Part shown: positions 28,894-37,057 of the stretch, in pieces | How positions within the stretch are numbered: the stretch's first letter is position 1 | Layout: every line of letters starts with the position of its first letter | Assembly (NCBI RefSeq): GCF_002163835.1 | Contig: NZ_CP019331.1 | Location: forward strand, 1,054,001 to 1,118,000 | Source: Polaribacter sp. SA4-10 | GTDB lineage: Bacteria; Bacteroidota; Bacteroidia; Flavobacteriales; Flavobacteriaceae | Direction of reading: 5' to 3' | Length of the DNA: 64,000 bases | The notes under the pieces: model-generated | Databases searched by the model: none | What the model was told of the DNA's origin: nothing | The model's input: the letters and a program-made list of their open reading frames with translations, nothing else | Program-made: the position numbers and the translations under genes

Positions 28894-30530
28894 TATTTAT
28901 TCTGATAAGATTTAATTAATTTCTTTAGCTGTCTATTTTCAATTTTTATTGAGCTTTTCTCTCTTAATTCTGCAATCCAGTTGTTTTCTAAAAAACGCTG
29001 ATAATCATTCATCACCTCTCCTTTTACCTCTTTTAATTTTTTTGATTTATAAGTAGCTGTATTTGCTTCGAAATATTTTTTTAACCCAATTGTGTCTTTT
29101 GCAGATTTATTCCAAATTTTTTCTTGCATTAGCTCAAACAACAACAAACCATCTTCATACTCTTTTAAAGTATACGCATACTCAGGTTCTGTGTAGATTA
29201 AATTTTCTTTATAATAGTTTAAGATTTGTTCCTCTTTAAACATATCAAACAAAACAAAAACCGCCAGGTGTCTTCTATTTCTAATATATTTCACAAACGC
29301 TTCTTGTTTGATATTTTTATCATTTATACTAATAATAGTTTTTTGCAATGAATCTTTATGTATTGCTCTAATATTTTTTAAATCTAAAATCTTTTTGGCC
29401 TCTTCATTTTCTACAATTTTATATTCACTTTTTAGTCTATTAATTACAGCTTTATCAGATAATTGCATTCTAGAACTTTTCTTCACTTTAGCTCTAAGTT
29501 CTTTTTTAATCTCATCAAAAGATGCTATAGGATACTTCTTTAAAAGTTTTACAATATGCCAACCAAAACGAGTTTTAAATGGTTTTGAAAAACTATTAAC
29601 TTCCTTTAATCCAAAAGCGGCATCCTCAAAAGGCTTTACCATTCTACCTGGGCCAAACTTATTTAAGCTTCCTCCTTTTCCTTTACTCCCTGGATCATCT
29701 GAATATTGCTTTGCTAACTCTTCAAACTTTTCATTATTGTTAAGTTTAGCATACACTTCATCAATTTTTATTTTTCCTGCAGCAGTTGTATCAGCAATTA
29801 AAATATGTGCAGCCTCAATTTCTCCTTTAGAAGCTCTAAGCTCATCAACTTTAAGAATATGATAACCAAATTGCGTTTTAAAAGGCATAGAAATAGCACC
29901 TACTTGAGTATTGTAAGCAGCTTTTTCAAAAGGATACACCATTCTAAAAGCACTAAAATACCCTAAATTTCCATTATTTCCTTTTCTACCAGTTTTAGGG
30001 TCACCTTGTGCAGATTTGTCTTCAGAAACTTCAGCTGCTATCTTTTCAAAATCACCATTGTTTAAAATTCTATTTCTAATTTTTATAATTTTATTGTAAG
30101 CAATTAATGTATCTTTTGGAGTTGCTTCTCTAGACATTCTTATTAAAATATGTTTTGCTTTTACTTCATTTTTTGTTCTAAAATAAGCGTCTTTCACTAA
30201 CTGATCTATAAATGTAGTATCTTGTAAATAAGGTACAGAAAGCTGATGTCTATAGGTAGCCATCTCTCTTATATAAGATTTTAAAGTATCTAACTTAATA
30301 CTATAGGCCTCTTTAACTTTTAATTTATAGTTAATATAAAGCTCTAAATTATTAGTTACATTTTTTGCTTCTTCATTGTCTATTGCGTCTAAATTTTTTT
30401 CATAAACTCTTTTAAATTCAGAAACTGAAATATTTTCATCATCTATTGTTAGTAATATTTTTTCTTTCTTTTGTGAAAGAACTGATATTGATAAACATAA
30501 AAACACTGCTAATAAAACTGATTTTCTCAT
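28893..30530 (-). CDS. PpiD/SurA-type periplasmic peptidyl-prolyl isomerase
   Basis: 545 residues, with a signal peptide at the N-terminus (MRKSVLLAVFLCLSISVLSQ). Two parvulin domains lie at about 125-235 and 240-345; each opens with a VKAKHILI / IEAAHILIAD strand and contains GYFSAFRMVYPFEKAAY or NKFGPGRMVKPFEDAAF. A helical C-terminal half follows. The stop overlaps the lipoprotein start (TAATG). It is the first isomerase of the operon. Confidence 0.88.
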   Translation of the reverse strand: MRKSVLLAVFLCLSISVLSQKKEKILLTIDDENISVSEFKRVYEKNLDAIDNEEAKNVTNNLELYINYKLKVKEAYSIKLDTLKSYIREMATYRHQLSVPYLQDTTFIDQLVKDAYFRTKNEVKAKHILIRMSREATPKDTLIAYNKIIKIRNRILNNGDFEKIAAEVSEDKSAQGDPKTGRKGNNGNLGYFSAFRMVYPFEKAAYNTQVGAISMPFKTQFGYHILKVDELRASKGEIEAAHILIADTTAAGKIKIDEVYAKLNNNEKFEELAKQYSDDPGSKGKGGSLNKFGPGRMVKPFEDAAFGLKEVNSFSKPFKTRFGWHIVKLLKKYPIASFDEIKKELRAKVKKSSRMQLSDKAVINRLKSEYKIVENEEAKKILDLKNIRAIHKDSLQKTIISINDKNIKQEAFVKYIRNRRHLAVFVLFDMFKEEQILNYYKENLIYTEPEYAYTLKEYEDGLLLFELMQEKIWNKSAKDTIGLKKYFEANTATYKSKKLKEVKGEVMNDYQRFLENNWIAELREKSSIKIENRQLKKLIKSYQNK

Positions 30531-30542
30531 AAACTTATTTAA

Positions 30543-30824
30543 TTATAATGAAATGATTCCTTTAATTTTCTCTACTTTTCTATAATATGTAATTACCCCT
30601 TCTGAGGTTTCTATTTTTAATACGATAGAAATACTAATATATTTTCCTGTTTTTGATTTTTTTGTATTTATAACAGCTCCTGTGTCATTAAATAAATCTT
30701 TAACTTCATTCTCTTGATTTTCATCCGTTGGTACAATAAATTTGTACAAATAATCTGCAGGAAAAGTAGTTGTATCTTCTAATTGACCTTTTAACTTTGT
30801 GTAAAATGCTTTTTTATCATCCAT
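30543..30824 (-). CDS. DUF493 (YbeD-like) protein
   Basis: 93 residues from the ATG at 30824 (MDDKKAFYTKLKGQLEDTTT), the family-typical start; the longer frame from 30863 adds 13 residues that do not fit. FPADYLYKFIVP and SKTGKYISISIVLKIET match DUF493, small ACT-like alpha/beta proteins with a possible regulatory role. It is 12 bases upstream of the PpiD-like gene and likely heads that operon. Confidence 0.8.
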   Translation of the reverse strand: MDDKKAFYTKLKGQLEDTTTFPADYLYKFIVPTDENQENEVKDLFNDTGAVINTKKSKTGKYISISIVLKIETSEGVITYYRKVEKIKGIISL

Positions 30825-30907
30825 AATTTCAACTAATTTTTTAAAACTATTTACAAATAGCAAGCCACAAAACTACATTAAAAATTAGTTTTATAAAGGG
30901 AATGATT

Positions 30908-30915
30908 TATTTTTG
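30908..30915 (+). promoter_or_regulatory. Promoter -7 box upstream of the AAA ATPase/recQ/fmt genes
   Basis: TATTTTTG matches TAnnTTTG and would give a leader of about 80 bases before the TTG start at 31003. No gene lies between. Confidence 0.5.
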
Positions 30916-31002
30916 TGAAAACCTAATAAGAGATTTAATAAACTAACTTATATTTCTACTATATTACAACCTATTAAAAACACTAATTTAAAGTCTATCT
31001 AC

Positions 31003-31554
31003 TTGCAAAAAAGTCAAAACAAAATTGTATTAATTGGAGGTCCTGGAACAGGAAAAACTTCTGTAATAAATGAGCTTATTAAAAGAGGTTATTTCTGTAT
31101 GCCAGAAATATCTAGGCAAGTTACATTAAAAGCAAAAGAAAAAGGAATCGATCAATTATTTTTAACGGAACCTTTATTGTTTAGTAAAATGTTATTAGAA
31201 GGTAGAGAACAACAATTTATTACCGCAGATAAAAGTGATGAAAAATTAGTTTTTTTTGACAGAGGAATTCCTGATGTAATTGCTTACATGGAATATTTTA
31301 AATCAGATTATCCAAGTTTTTTTACAGAGAAAAGTGCTTTTTATAAATATGATAAGATTTTCCATTTTTCTCCTTGGGATGAAATTCATACAACAGATAA
31401 TGAGCGTTACGAAACCTTTGAACAGTCTATAACTATAGATAAATTTTTAACAAAAGCATACACAGATCTTGGCTATCCTATAATTAATATCCCATTTGGA
31501 ACCATAGAAGAGAGAACCGATTTTGTAATTCATTCGCATGCTTGCGATTTATGA
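31003..31554 (+). CDS. AAA_28-type P-loop NTPase
   Basis: 183 residues. P-loop IVLIGGPGTGKTS at residues 7-19 is followed by KRGYFCMPEISRQV and VFFDRGIPDVIAYMEYF, which fits the NadR/AAA_28 nucleoside-kinase-like ATPases. The substrate is unknown. No ATG occurs in frame upstream after the stop at 30916, so the TTG at 31003 is the only sensible start. The TGA overlaps the recQ ATG as ATGA. Confidence 0.75.
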   Translation: MQKSQNKIVLIGGPGTGKTSVINELIKRGYFCMPEISRQVTLKAKEKGIDQLFLTEPLLFSKMLLEGREQQFITADKSDEKLVFFDRGIPDVIAYMEYFKSDYPSFFTEKSAFYKYDKIFHFSPWDEIHTTDNERYETFEQSITIDKFLTKAYTDLGYPIINIPFGTIEERTDFVIHSHACDL

Positions 31555-33440
31555 TTTCTTCTAAAGAAATATTAAAACAATATTGGGGATTTTTAGAATT
31601 TAGAAATCCGCAAGAAGAAATTATTGCTGCATCTTTAGACAATAAAGATATTATTGCTTTATTACCAACTGGTGGAGGAAAATCTATTTGTTTTCAAGTT
31701 CCTGCATTAGTAAAAGAAGGAACGTGTTTGGTAATTTCACCACTAATTGCATTGATGCAAGACCAAGTAGAAAGCTTAAAAAACCTTGGTATCAAAGCTA
31801 CTTCAATTCCTTCTGGAGCTTCACAAAATGAAATTATTACACTTTTTGATAATATAAAATTCGGAAATTTTAAGTTTTTATATATTTCACCAGAAAGATT
31901 ACAATCTGCTTTTATTCAGCAAAAAATAGCCGCATTAAATATTAATCTAATTGCAATTGATGAAGCCCATTGTATTTCTGAATGGGGTCATGATTTTAGG
32001 CCTTCTTACAGGAATATAAAAATTTTAAGAGACTTACAACCAACTATAAATTTTATTGCGCTAACAGCAACTGCAAATAAAAAAGTATTAAATGATATTG
32101 AAAATAATCTTGAGTTAAAAACTCCAGAAATTTTCAAAAAATCTTTTTCTAGAAAAAACTTAGCGTATCAAATTTTTAAAGTTGAAGATAAATTACAGCG
32201 TTTAATTCAGATTTTTAACAAAACAAAAAAACCTACAATTGTTTACGTAAATTCAAGAAAGAAAACAGAGGAAATCGCTGCTTTTTTAAATGCAAATAGT
32301 TTTAAAAGCAGTTTTTATCATGGAGGATTATCTGTTGTAGAAAAGAAAATTTCTTTTGATAATTGGATGACCGAGAAAACACCCATAATTGTTGCTACCA
32401 ATGCATTTGGAATGGGAATAGACAAACCCAATGTAGGGCTGGTTATTCATTTTAATTTACCCTCTAGTATAGAAAATTATGTACAAGAGGCGGGTAGAGC
32501 AGGAAGAAATGGAAAAAAATCTTTTGCGGTACTTTTTCAAAATGAAAACGACATTTTATTGTTTAAAGAGCAAACAAAAAAATCTTTACCTAGTCTTTTA
32601 GAAATTAAACAAATACATAAAAAACTATATCAACATTTTAGAATTGCAAATGGAGAGTTACTTGAAGAATCTTTTAATTTTCATTTGCTAGAATTTTGTA
32701 AGAAATATAATTTTTCAGTTTTAAAAGTGGATGCAACACTTAAAATTATATCAAACAACGGAGTCATAGAAATTAGCAATAATTACAATCAAAAATCTAC
32801 TTTACAATTTACAACAAGCAGTAAAAGTATTTTAATATATGCTGATAAAAATAGTTTCCTCAAAACTTTTATTAATTCGTTACTAAGAACTTATGGAGGT
32901 CTTTTTGATCAAGAAATAAAAATTAATGAGTTTCTTATTGCTAAAAAATCTGGAATTACATCAAAGCAAGTTATTCTTAATTTAGAACGTTTACAAGCAG
33001 ATAATTTGGTGATTTATAATCCTGTAAAATCCGATGCTGAAATTACATTTTTAGTTCCTAGAGAAGATGATAAAACCATCAATAGGTTTTCTAAAGATAT
33101 TGTACAGTTTATTCATCAGAAACAGAAAAAAGCGGTAGATTTTATCAATTTTATTAAACAAGATACCCTTTGTAGAAACATACAAATTTTAAATTATTTT
33201 GATGAAACAACTTCAACTAAATGCGGAATATGTGATGTTTGTCTTTCAGAAAAAAAAACAAAACCCACAGCTATTATAGTAGAAATTTTACACCTTTTAA
33301 AAGAGGGTAAAAAGTTAACATCACAAGAAATTAGTCAATTTTTAAACTACAAGGAACAAGACATTTTAATACATTTGCGTTACTTATTATCTAACGATAA
33401 AATTGCAATAAATAATCAAAATAAATTCCAACTAAAATAA
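31551..33440 (+). CDS. RecQ-family ATP-dependent DNA helicase
   Basis: About 629 residues. Motif I is LPTGGGKSICFQVPAL, motif II DEAHCISEWGHDFRPSYR with the RecQ aromatic-rich loop, and motif VI EAGRAGRNGK. The zinc-binding CRNIQILNYFDE and CGICDVC cysteines lie near residues 545-565. RecQ unwinds 3'-5' at forks and recombination intermediates. It is shorter at the C-terminus than proteins with HRDC domains. The ATG at 31551 overlaps the previous stop; the TTG at 31542 is less likely. Confidence 0.93.
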   Translation: MISSKEILKQYWGFLEFRNPQEEIIAASLDNKDIIALLPTGGGKSICFQVPALVKEGTCLVISPLIALMQDQVESLKNLGIKATSIPSGASQNEIITLFDNIKFGNFKFLYISPERLQSAFIQQKIAALNINLIAIDEAHCISEWGHDFRPSYRNIKILRDLQPTINFIALTATANKKVLNDIENNLELKTPEIFKKSFSRKNLAYQIFKVEDKLQRLIQIFNKTKKPTIVYVNSRKKTEEIAAFLNANSFKSSFYHGGLSVVEKKISFDNWMTEKTPIIVATNAFGMGIDKPNVGLVIHFNLPSSIENYVQEAGRAGRNGKKSFAVLFQNENDILLFKEQTKKSLPSLLEIKQIHKKLYQHFRIANGELLEESFNFHLLEFCKKYNFSVLKVDATLKIISNNGVIEISNNYNQKSTLQFTTSSKSILIYADKNSFLKTFINSLLRTYGGLFDQEIKINEFLIAKKSGITSKQVILNLERLQADNLVIYNPVKSDAEITFLVPREDDKTINRFSKDIVQFIHQKQKKAVDFINFIKQDTLCRNIQILNYFDETTSTKCGICDVCLSEKKTKPTAIIVEILHLLKEGKKLTSQEISQFLNYKEQDILIHLRYLLSNDKIAINNQNKFQLK

Positions 33441-33445
33441 TAATT

Positions 33446-34390
33446 ATGAGAGATTTACGCATCGTTTTTATGGGAACTCCAGATTTTGCTGTCACCATTT
33501 TAAAACATTTAGTAGAAAATAATTATACTATAGTTGGTGTAGTTACTGCTGCAGACAAACCTGCAGGTAGAGGAAGAAAATTAAATGAGTCTGCAGTAAA
33601 AAAATATGCAGCTTCACAAAACTTACCTATTCTTCAACCTATAAATTTAAAAAGTGAAGAATTTCAGACGGCTTTAAAAAGTTTAAATGCCAACTTACAA
33701 ATTGTAGTCGCTTTTAGAATGTTACCAAAAGCGGTTTGGCAAATGCCAGAATTTGGAACCTTTAATTTACATGCTTCTTTATTACCAGAATATCGTGGAG
33801 CAGCGCCAATACATTGGTCTATTATTAACGGGGAAACAAAAACAGGAGCTACTACCTTTTTTATTGATGATAAGATTGATACTGGTGAAATTATATTACA
33901 AGAAGAAATTGATATTGCAGAAGATGAAATTGTTGGTACTTTGCATGATAAATTAATGTTCTTAGGAGCAAAATTAGTTTCAAAAACGATCGACTTAATT
34001 AAGGAAGGTGATATAGCTACAACAAAGCAACCCGAATTAGAAGAAAAATCTGCATCAAAATTGAATCCTGAAAATTGTAAAATTGATTGGTCTGATTCAT
34101 TAGACAATATATATAATAAAATAAGAGGTTTAAATCCTTTTCCTGCTGCTTGGACCCTAATAAATAATGATGATGAAGAAATATCAGCAAAAATATACGC
34201 AGTAAAAAAAGAAGGAGAAGAACATCAAATTAAAGCCGGAACAATAATTAGTTCTAAAAAAGAGCTTAAAGTAGCTGTTAATGGAGGGTTTATTCTTATT
34301 GATGAAATAAAACTTTCTGGAAAGAAAAAAATGAACACTAAAAGTTTACTAAATGGCTATAAATTTTCTTTAAATGCAAAAATGATGTAA
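33446..34390 (+). CDS. fmt: Methionyl-tRNA formyltransferase
   Basis: 314 residues. The formyltransferase core carries [12 protein letters not shown] at the start and [20 protein letters not shown] with [16 protein letters not shown], where the Asn-His-Asp catalytic set resides. An OB-like C-terminal domain follows from about 205. It formylates initiator Met-tRNA with 10-formyl-THF. It starts 5 bases after recQ and is likely co-transcribed with it. Confidence 0.96.
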   Translation: MRDLRIVFMGTPDFAVTILKHLVENNYTIVGVVTAADKPAGRGRKLNESAVKKYAASQNLPILQPINLKSEEFQTALKSLNANLQIVVAFRMLPKAVWQMPEFGTFNLHASLLPEYRGAAPIHWSIINGETKTGATTFFIDDKIDTGEIILQEEIDIAEDEIVGTLHDKLMFLGAKLVSKTIDLIKEGDIATTKQPELEEKSASKLNPENCKIDWSDSLDNIYNKIRGLNPFPAAWTLINNDDEEISAKIYAVKKEGEEHQIKAGTIISSKKELKVAVNGGFILIDEIKLSGKKKMNTKSLLNGYKFSLNAKMM

Positions 34391-34493
34391 GCCCTTTATT
34401 TATAAGGTTTTTAGTGTTTTTTAATTTTCAAGCCACCTTTATTAACAATTTACTTCATTTTATTAACAAAAAGACACATTTTACCCCTCCAAA

Positions 34494-34524
34494 TTTGCGT
34501 AAGCCCTTAATCCTGCTATATTTG
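34494..34524 (+). promoter_or_regulatory. HU gene promoter
   Basis: TTTG (34494-34497) is followed after 19 bases by TATATTTG (34517-34524), a complete match to the Bacteroidota sigma-A promoter (TTTG N19 TAnnTTTG). The leader to the ATG at 34579 is about 50 bases. Confidence 0.85.
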
Positions 34525-34578
34525 TTAAGCTATTTAAGCAAAAAAGAATATTCAATTAATTTTAAAAATTTATTTATT

Positions 34579-34851
34579 ATGAACAAGTCTGATTTAATCG
34601 ATGCAATGGCTGCTGATGCAGGAATTTCTAAAGTAGCTGCTAAAGCAGCACTAGAATCTTTTACAGGTAATGTAACTGCTGCTTTAAAAGGTGGTAATAA
34701 AGTTGCTTTAGTTGGTTTTGGAACTTTTTCAGTTTCTAACAGAGCTGCAAGAAGTGGTAGAAACCCACAAACTGGTAAAACTATCCAAATCGCTGCTAAA
34801 AATGTAGCAAAATTTAAAGCTGGAGCTGGATTAAGTGAAGCTGTAAACTAA
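34579..34851 (+). CDS. HU-family DNA-binding protein
   Basis: 90 residues from the ATG at 34579, beginning [40 protein letters not shown] and [13 protein letters not shown] are the beta-arm and the HU/IHF signature. It binds and bends DNA non-specifically as a nucleoid protein. The long frame upstream (from 34414) runs through the promoter and is not coding. It is a single-gene transcript between a strong promoter and a strong terminator. Confidence 0.95.
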   Translation: MNKSDLIDAMAADAGISKVAAKAALESFTGNVTAALKGGNKVALVGFGTFSVSNRAARSGRNPQTGKTIQIAAKNVAKFKAGAGLSEAVN

Positions 34852-34874
34852 GGATTACAGTTTTCAATTATATA

Positions 34875-34899
34875 AAAACTCTCTTTTTAAGAGAGTTTT
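34875..34899 (+). terminator. Rho-independent terminator after HU
   Basis: AAAACTCTC and GAGAGTTTT form a 9-bp stem with a 7-base loop (TTTTTAA), followed by a run of T. Confidence 0.9.
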
Positions 34900-34945
34900 T
34901 TTTATTTATAAATTTTACTTATATTTAAAAAAATAATAAATCTTA

Positions 34946-35503
34946 ATGACGTTTATTAAACCAAACAAAGGAAAACTATTAATTGCTGAACCTTCTATAT
35001 TAAATGACAACTCTTTTAATAGAGCTATTATCTTATTAACTGAACATACAGAAAACAATTCTGTTGGCTTTATATTGAACAGACCTTTAAATTATACTAT
35101 TAATGATTTGCTACCTGACTTAAATTGTGATTTTACAATTTATCAAGGAGGACCTGTAGAGCAAGATAATTTATACTTTATACACAATATTCCAGGTTTA
35201 ATTCCTGAAAGCATGGAAGTAGCTAATGGGGTTTTTTGGGGAGGAAATTTTGAATCCTTAAAAGAATTATTGAATAAGAACATCTTAAAAGAAGCAGATA
35301 TTCGTTTTTTCTTAGGGTATTCTGGTTGGCAAGTAAAACAACTTGAAGAAGAAATAGAACTAAATTCTTGGTTTGTTGCCGAGAATGATTTTGATAATAT
35401 TCTTTCTATTGATGAAGAAAATCTTTGGAAAAATAAATTATTACAAAAAGGTGGTAATTATAAAATTTGGGCAAATGCACCAAGTGACTTTAACCTAAAT
35501 TAA
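34946..35503 (+). CDS. YqgE/AlgH family protein
   Basis: 185 residues. GKLLIAEPSILNDNSFNRAIILL at the N-terminus, SVGFILNRPL, YQGGPVEQDNLYFIH and FFLGYSGWQVKQLEEEI are the hallmark motifs of the YqgE/AlgH (DUF179) family. The molecular function of the family is not established. It converges on the class IV aminotransferase with 3 bases between the stops. Confidence 0.92.
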   Translation: MTFIKPNKGKLLIAEPSILNDNSFNRAIILLTEHTENNSVGFILNRPLNYTINDLLPDLNCDFTIYQGGPVEQDNLYFIHNIPGLIPESMEVANGVFWGGNFESLKELLNKNILKEADIRFFLGYSGWQVKQLEEEIELNSWFVAENDFDNILSIDEENLWKNKLLQKGGNYKIWANAPSDFNLN

Positions 35504-35506
35504 AGA

Positions 35507-36340
35507 TTAATTACCCACAAATTGCAACACTTTTAAATTACTAGCTAACTTCTCTCCTATTTCTGTAGTAAAAACTTTCTTTTTATAATTTGTAATTGGC
35601 TGAATACCAATAATAGCATTTGTAATAAAAACTTCATCCGCTTTTTGAATTTCAAATGGAGAAATTATTGTTTCTTCTAATGTGTATTCTTTATTTTTAG
35701 CAAGAATTTCTATTACTTTTTTTCTAATAATTCCTTTAATACAACCTTCAGTTAAAGCAGGTGTTTTAATAATAGTACCTTTTACAACAAAAACATTTCC
35801 ATTACTTACTTCTACAACCCCTTTTCTTTCGTTTAATAAAATACAATTATCTAAATCATTTTCATCAGCAAAAATACTTGCCAATGTATTTACCATTCTG
35901 TTGTTGGTTTTTATCGTTGATAAAAGTCCAGAAAAATTATAAAAATCTTTAAATAAATCTATTGAATAAATTTTCTTTGTTTGATATGCATTCTCATTCG
36001 CCTCAATTAAATAATCTACTTCATTTGTTTTAGGAGTATATAAACCTCCATCTTTTCTATAAATAGATAATCTAACTCTAAAAGAACTTGCTTCATTTTG
36101 CACTTTAACTGTTTTCAAAATCTCTTGTTCTAAAAACTCTAATGTAAATTCCATAGGAATTTTCATACGCAACATTCTCATAGAAGCCATTAATCTAAAA
36201 TAATGATCTTCCCAAAAGACAACCTTATTATTAAGAACTTTTACAGTTTCAAAAATTGTGTCACCATATTTAAAACCTCTATTTTCAGTTGATAGTTTAA
36301 TATTTTCTTGAAATAATAAATTGCCATTAAAATTAATCAT
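35507..36340 (-). CDS. Class IV aminotransferase / 4-amino-4-deoxychorismate lyase-like
   Basis: 277 residues of fold-type IV PLP enzyme: NRGFKYGDTIFETVKV near the N-terminus, IKTNNRMVNTLASI in the middle with the expected PLP lysine, and EVSNGNVFVVKG then TPALTEGCIKGIIRKKV toward the C-terminus. It could be a branched-chain or D-amino-acid aminotransferase or aminodeoxychorismate lyase (PabC). No folate or branched-chain gene is nearby to decide. Confidence 0.82.
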   Translation of the reverse strand: MINFNGNLLFQENIKLSTENRGFKYGDTIFETVKVLNNKVVFWEDHYFRLMASMRMLRMKIPMEFTLEFLEQEILKTVKVQNEASSFRVRLSIYRKDGGLYTPKTNEVDYLIEANENAYQTKKIYSIDLFKDFYNFSGLLSTIKTNNRMVNTLASIFADENDLDNCILLNERKGVVEVSNGNVFVVKGTIIKTPALTEGCIKGIIRKKVIEILAKNKEYTLEETIISPFEIQKADEVFITNAIIGIQPITNYKKKVFTTEIGEKLASNLKVLQFVGN

Positions 36341-36390
36341 AGTAAGAATTTAGAGTTGCAAAACTATACATTTTGAAAGGTTTAAACATA

Positions 36391-36420
36391 AAAAAACTCA
36401 GCAAATTTGCTGAGTTTTTT
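36391..36420. terminator. Perfect 15-bp palindromic terminator
   Basis: AAAAAACTCAGCAAA is followed directly by its exact reverse complement TTTGCTGAGTTTTTT. It lies just beyond the 3' end of the START-like gene (minus strand) and upstream of the aminotransferase start. Confidence 0.85.
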
Positions 36421-36440
36421 TTTACAATATTTATAAAGAA

Positions 36441-36824
36441 TTATGCTCCAATAGTATGTTTTAATTCTTCTATTTGATTCTCCCATAATTGTTTAGATTC
36501 TTCAACTTCATCCTCATCATCTGCAAAATCAGTAATTATTATAGAAACATCTTTTGTAATCGCATCTACTTCTATTTTAATTTCAAAAAAGCTTTCATCA
36601 TCGTCACTTTCAAGCCATTTAAATCTAATTCTCTCACCATTTTTTTTTGTAATCAATTCAGCTTTTTCTTCTTCACCCTCCCAGAAAAAACTAAAAATTT
36701 TTCCTCGAGAATTTACTTTATCTGCAAACCATTCTTGTAAATTAGAAGGAGATGAAATATATTGGTATAACATACTTGGAGATGCATGTACAGGAATTTC
36801 TAGTTCAAATTTTACTTTATCCAT
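36441..36824 (-). CDS. START-like (SRPBCC/AHSA1) domain protein
   Basis: 127 residues. VKFELEIPVHASPSMLYQYI and NLQEWFADKVNSRGKIFSFFWEG match the START-like domain proteins of Bacteroidota, which have a hydrophobic ligand-binding cleft. The C-terminal half is strongly acidic (ADDEDEVEES). The ligand is unknown. It is a single gene, terminated by the hairpin at 36391. Confidence 0.8.
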   Translation of the reverse strand: MDKVKFELEIPVHASPSMLYQYISSPSNLQEWFADKVNSRGKIFSFFWEGEEEKAELITKKNGERIRFKWLESDDDESFFEIKIEVDAITKDVSIIITDFADDEDEVEESKQLWENQIEELKHTIGA

Positions 36825-36886
36825 TTTTTTTTTCTTAGGGCGACAATATAGGTATTAATTCTATTTAAAAAAAATTAGAAGACATG

Positions 36887-36916
36887 TTGCGAGTATGTAA
36901 AATTCTATTATATTTG
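36887..36916 (+). promoter_or_regulatory. tRNA-Met promoter
   Basis: TTG (36887-36889), 19 bases, then TATATTTG (36909-36916) make a full Bacteroidota promoter ending 16 bases before the tRNA. Confidence 0.85.
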
Positions 36917-36932
36917 CACCCTCAAAGAAAAA

Positions 36933-37006
36933 GGCGAGGTAGCTCAGTTGGTTAGAGCGCAGGATTCATAACCCTGAGGTCACGGGTTCAAATCCCGTTT
37001 TCGCTA
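36933..37006 (+). tRNA. tRNA-Met (CAT anticodon)
   Basis: 74 bases fold as a cloverleaf. The acceptor stem is GGCGAGG paired (with G-U wobbles) to TTTCGCT, the D-arm has AGCTCAGTTGGTTAGAGC, the anticodon CAT lies at 36967-36969 and the T-arm contains GGGTTCAAATCCC. CCA is not encoded. The body resembles elongator Met rather than initiator tRNA; a lysidine-modified tRNA-Ile2 also has CAT and cannot be formally excluded. A tyrosine integrase starts 51 bases downstream, so the 3' end is a likely attachment site. Confidence 0.93.
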
Positions 37007-37028
37007 CGATTTTAAATCAGTATAAAAC

Positions 37029-37057
37029 AACAGTTTAGGCTTCTAAACTGTTTTTTT
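37029..37057 (+). terminator. Terminator between tRNA-Met and the integrase
   Basis: AACAGTTTAG (37029-37038), a GCTT loop and CTAAACTGTT (37043-37052) form a perfect 10-bp stem followed by T's that end exactly at the integrase ATG (37058). Confidence 0.85.

Noticed and set aside
29308..29862. 184-codon plus-strand ORF in the PpiD-like gene
   Set aside because: Antisense to a strongly supported two-parvulin protein; low-complexity hydrophobic translation.
34414..34578. N-terminal extension of HU
   Set aside because: The region contains the full promoter and leader; HU begins at the ATG at 34579 by length and homology.
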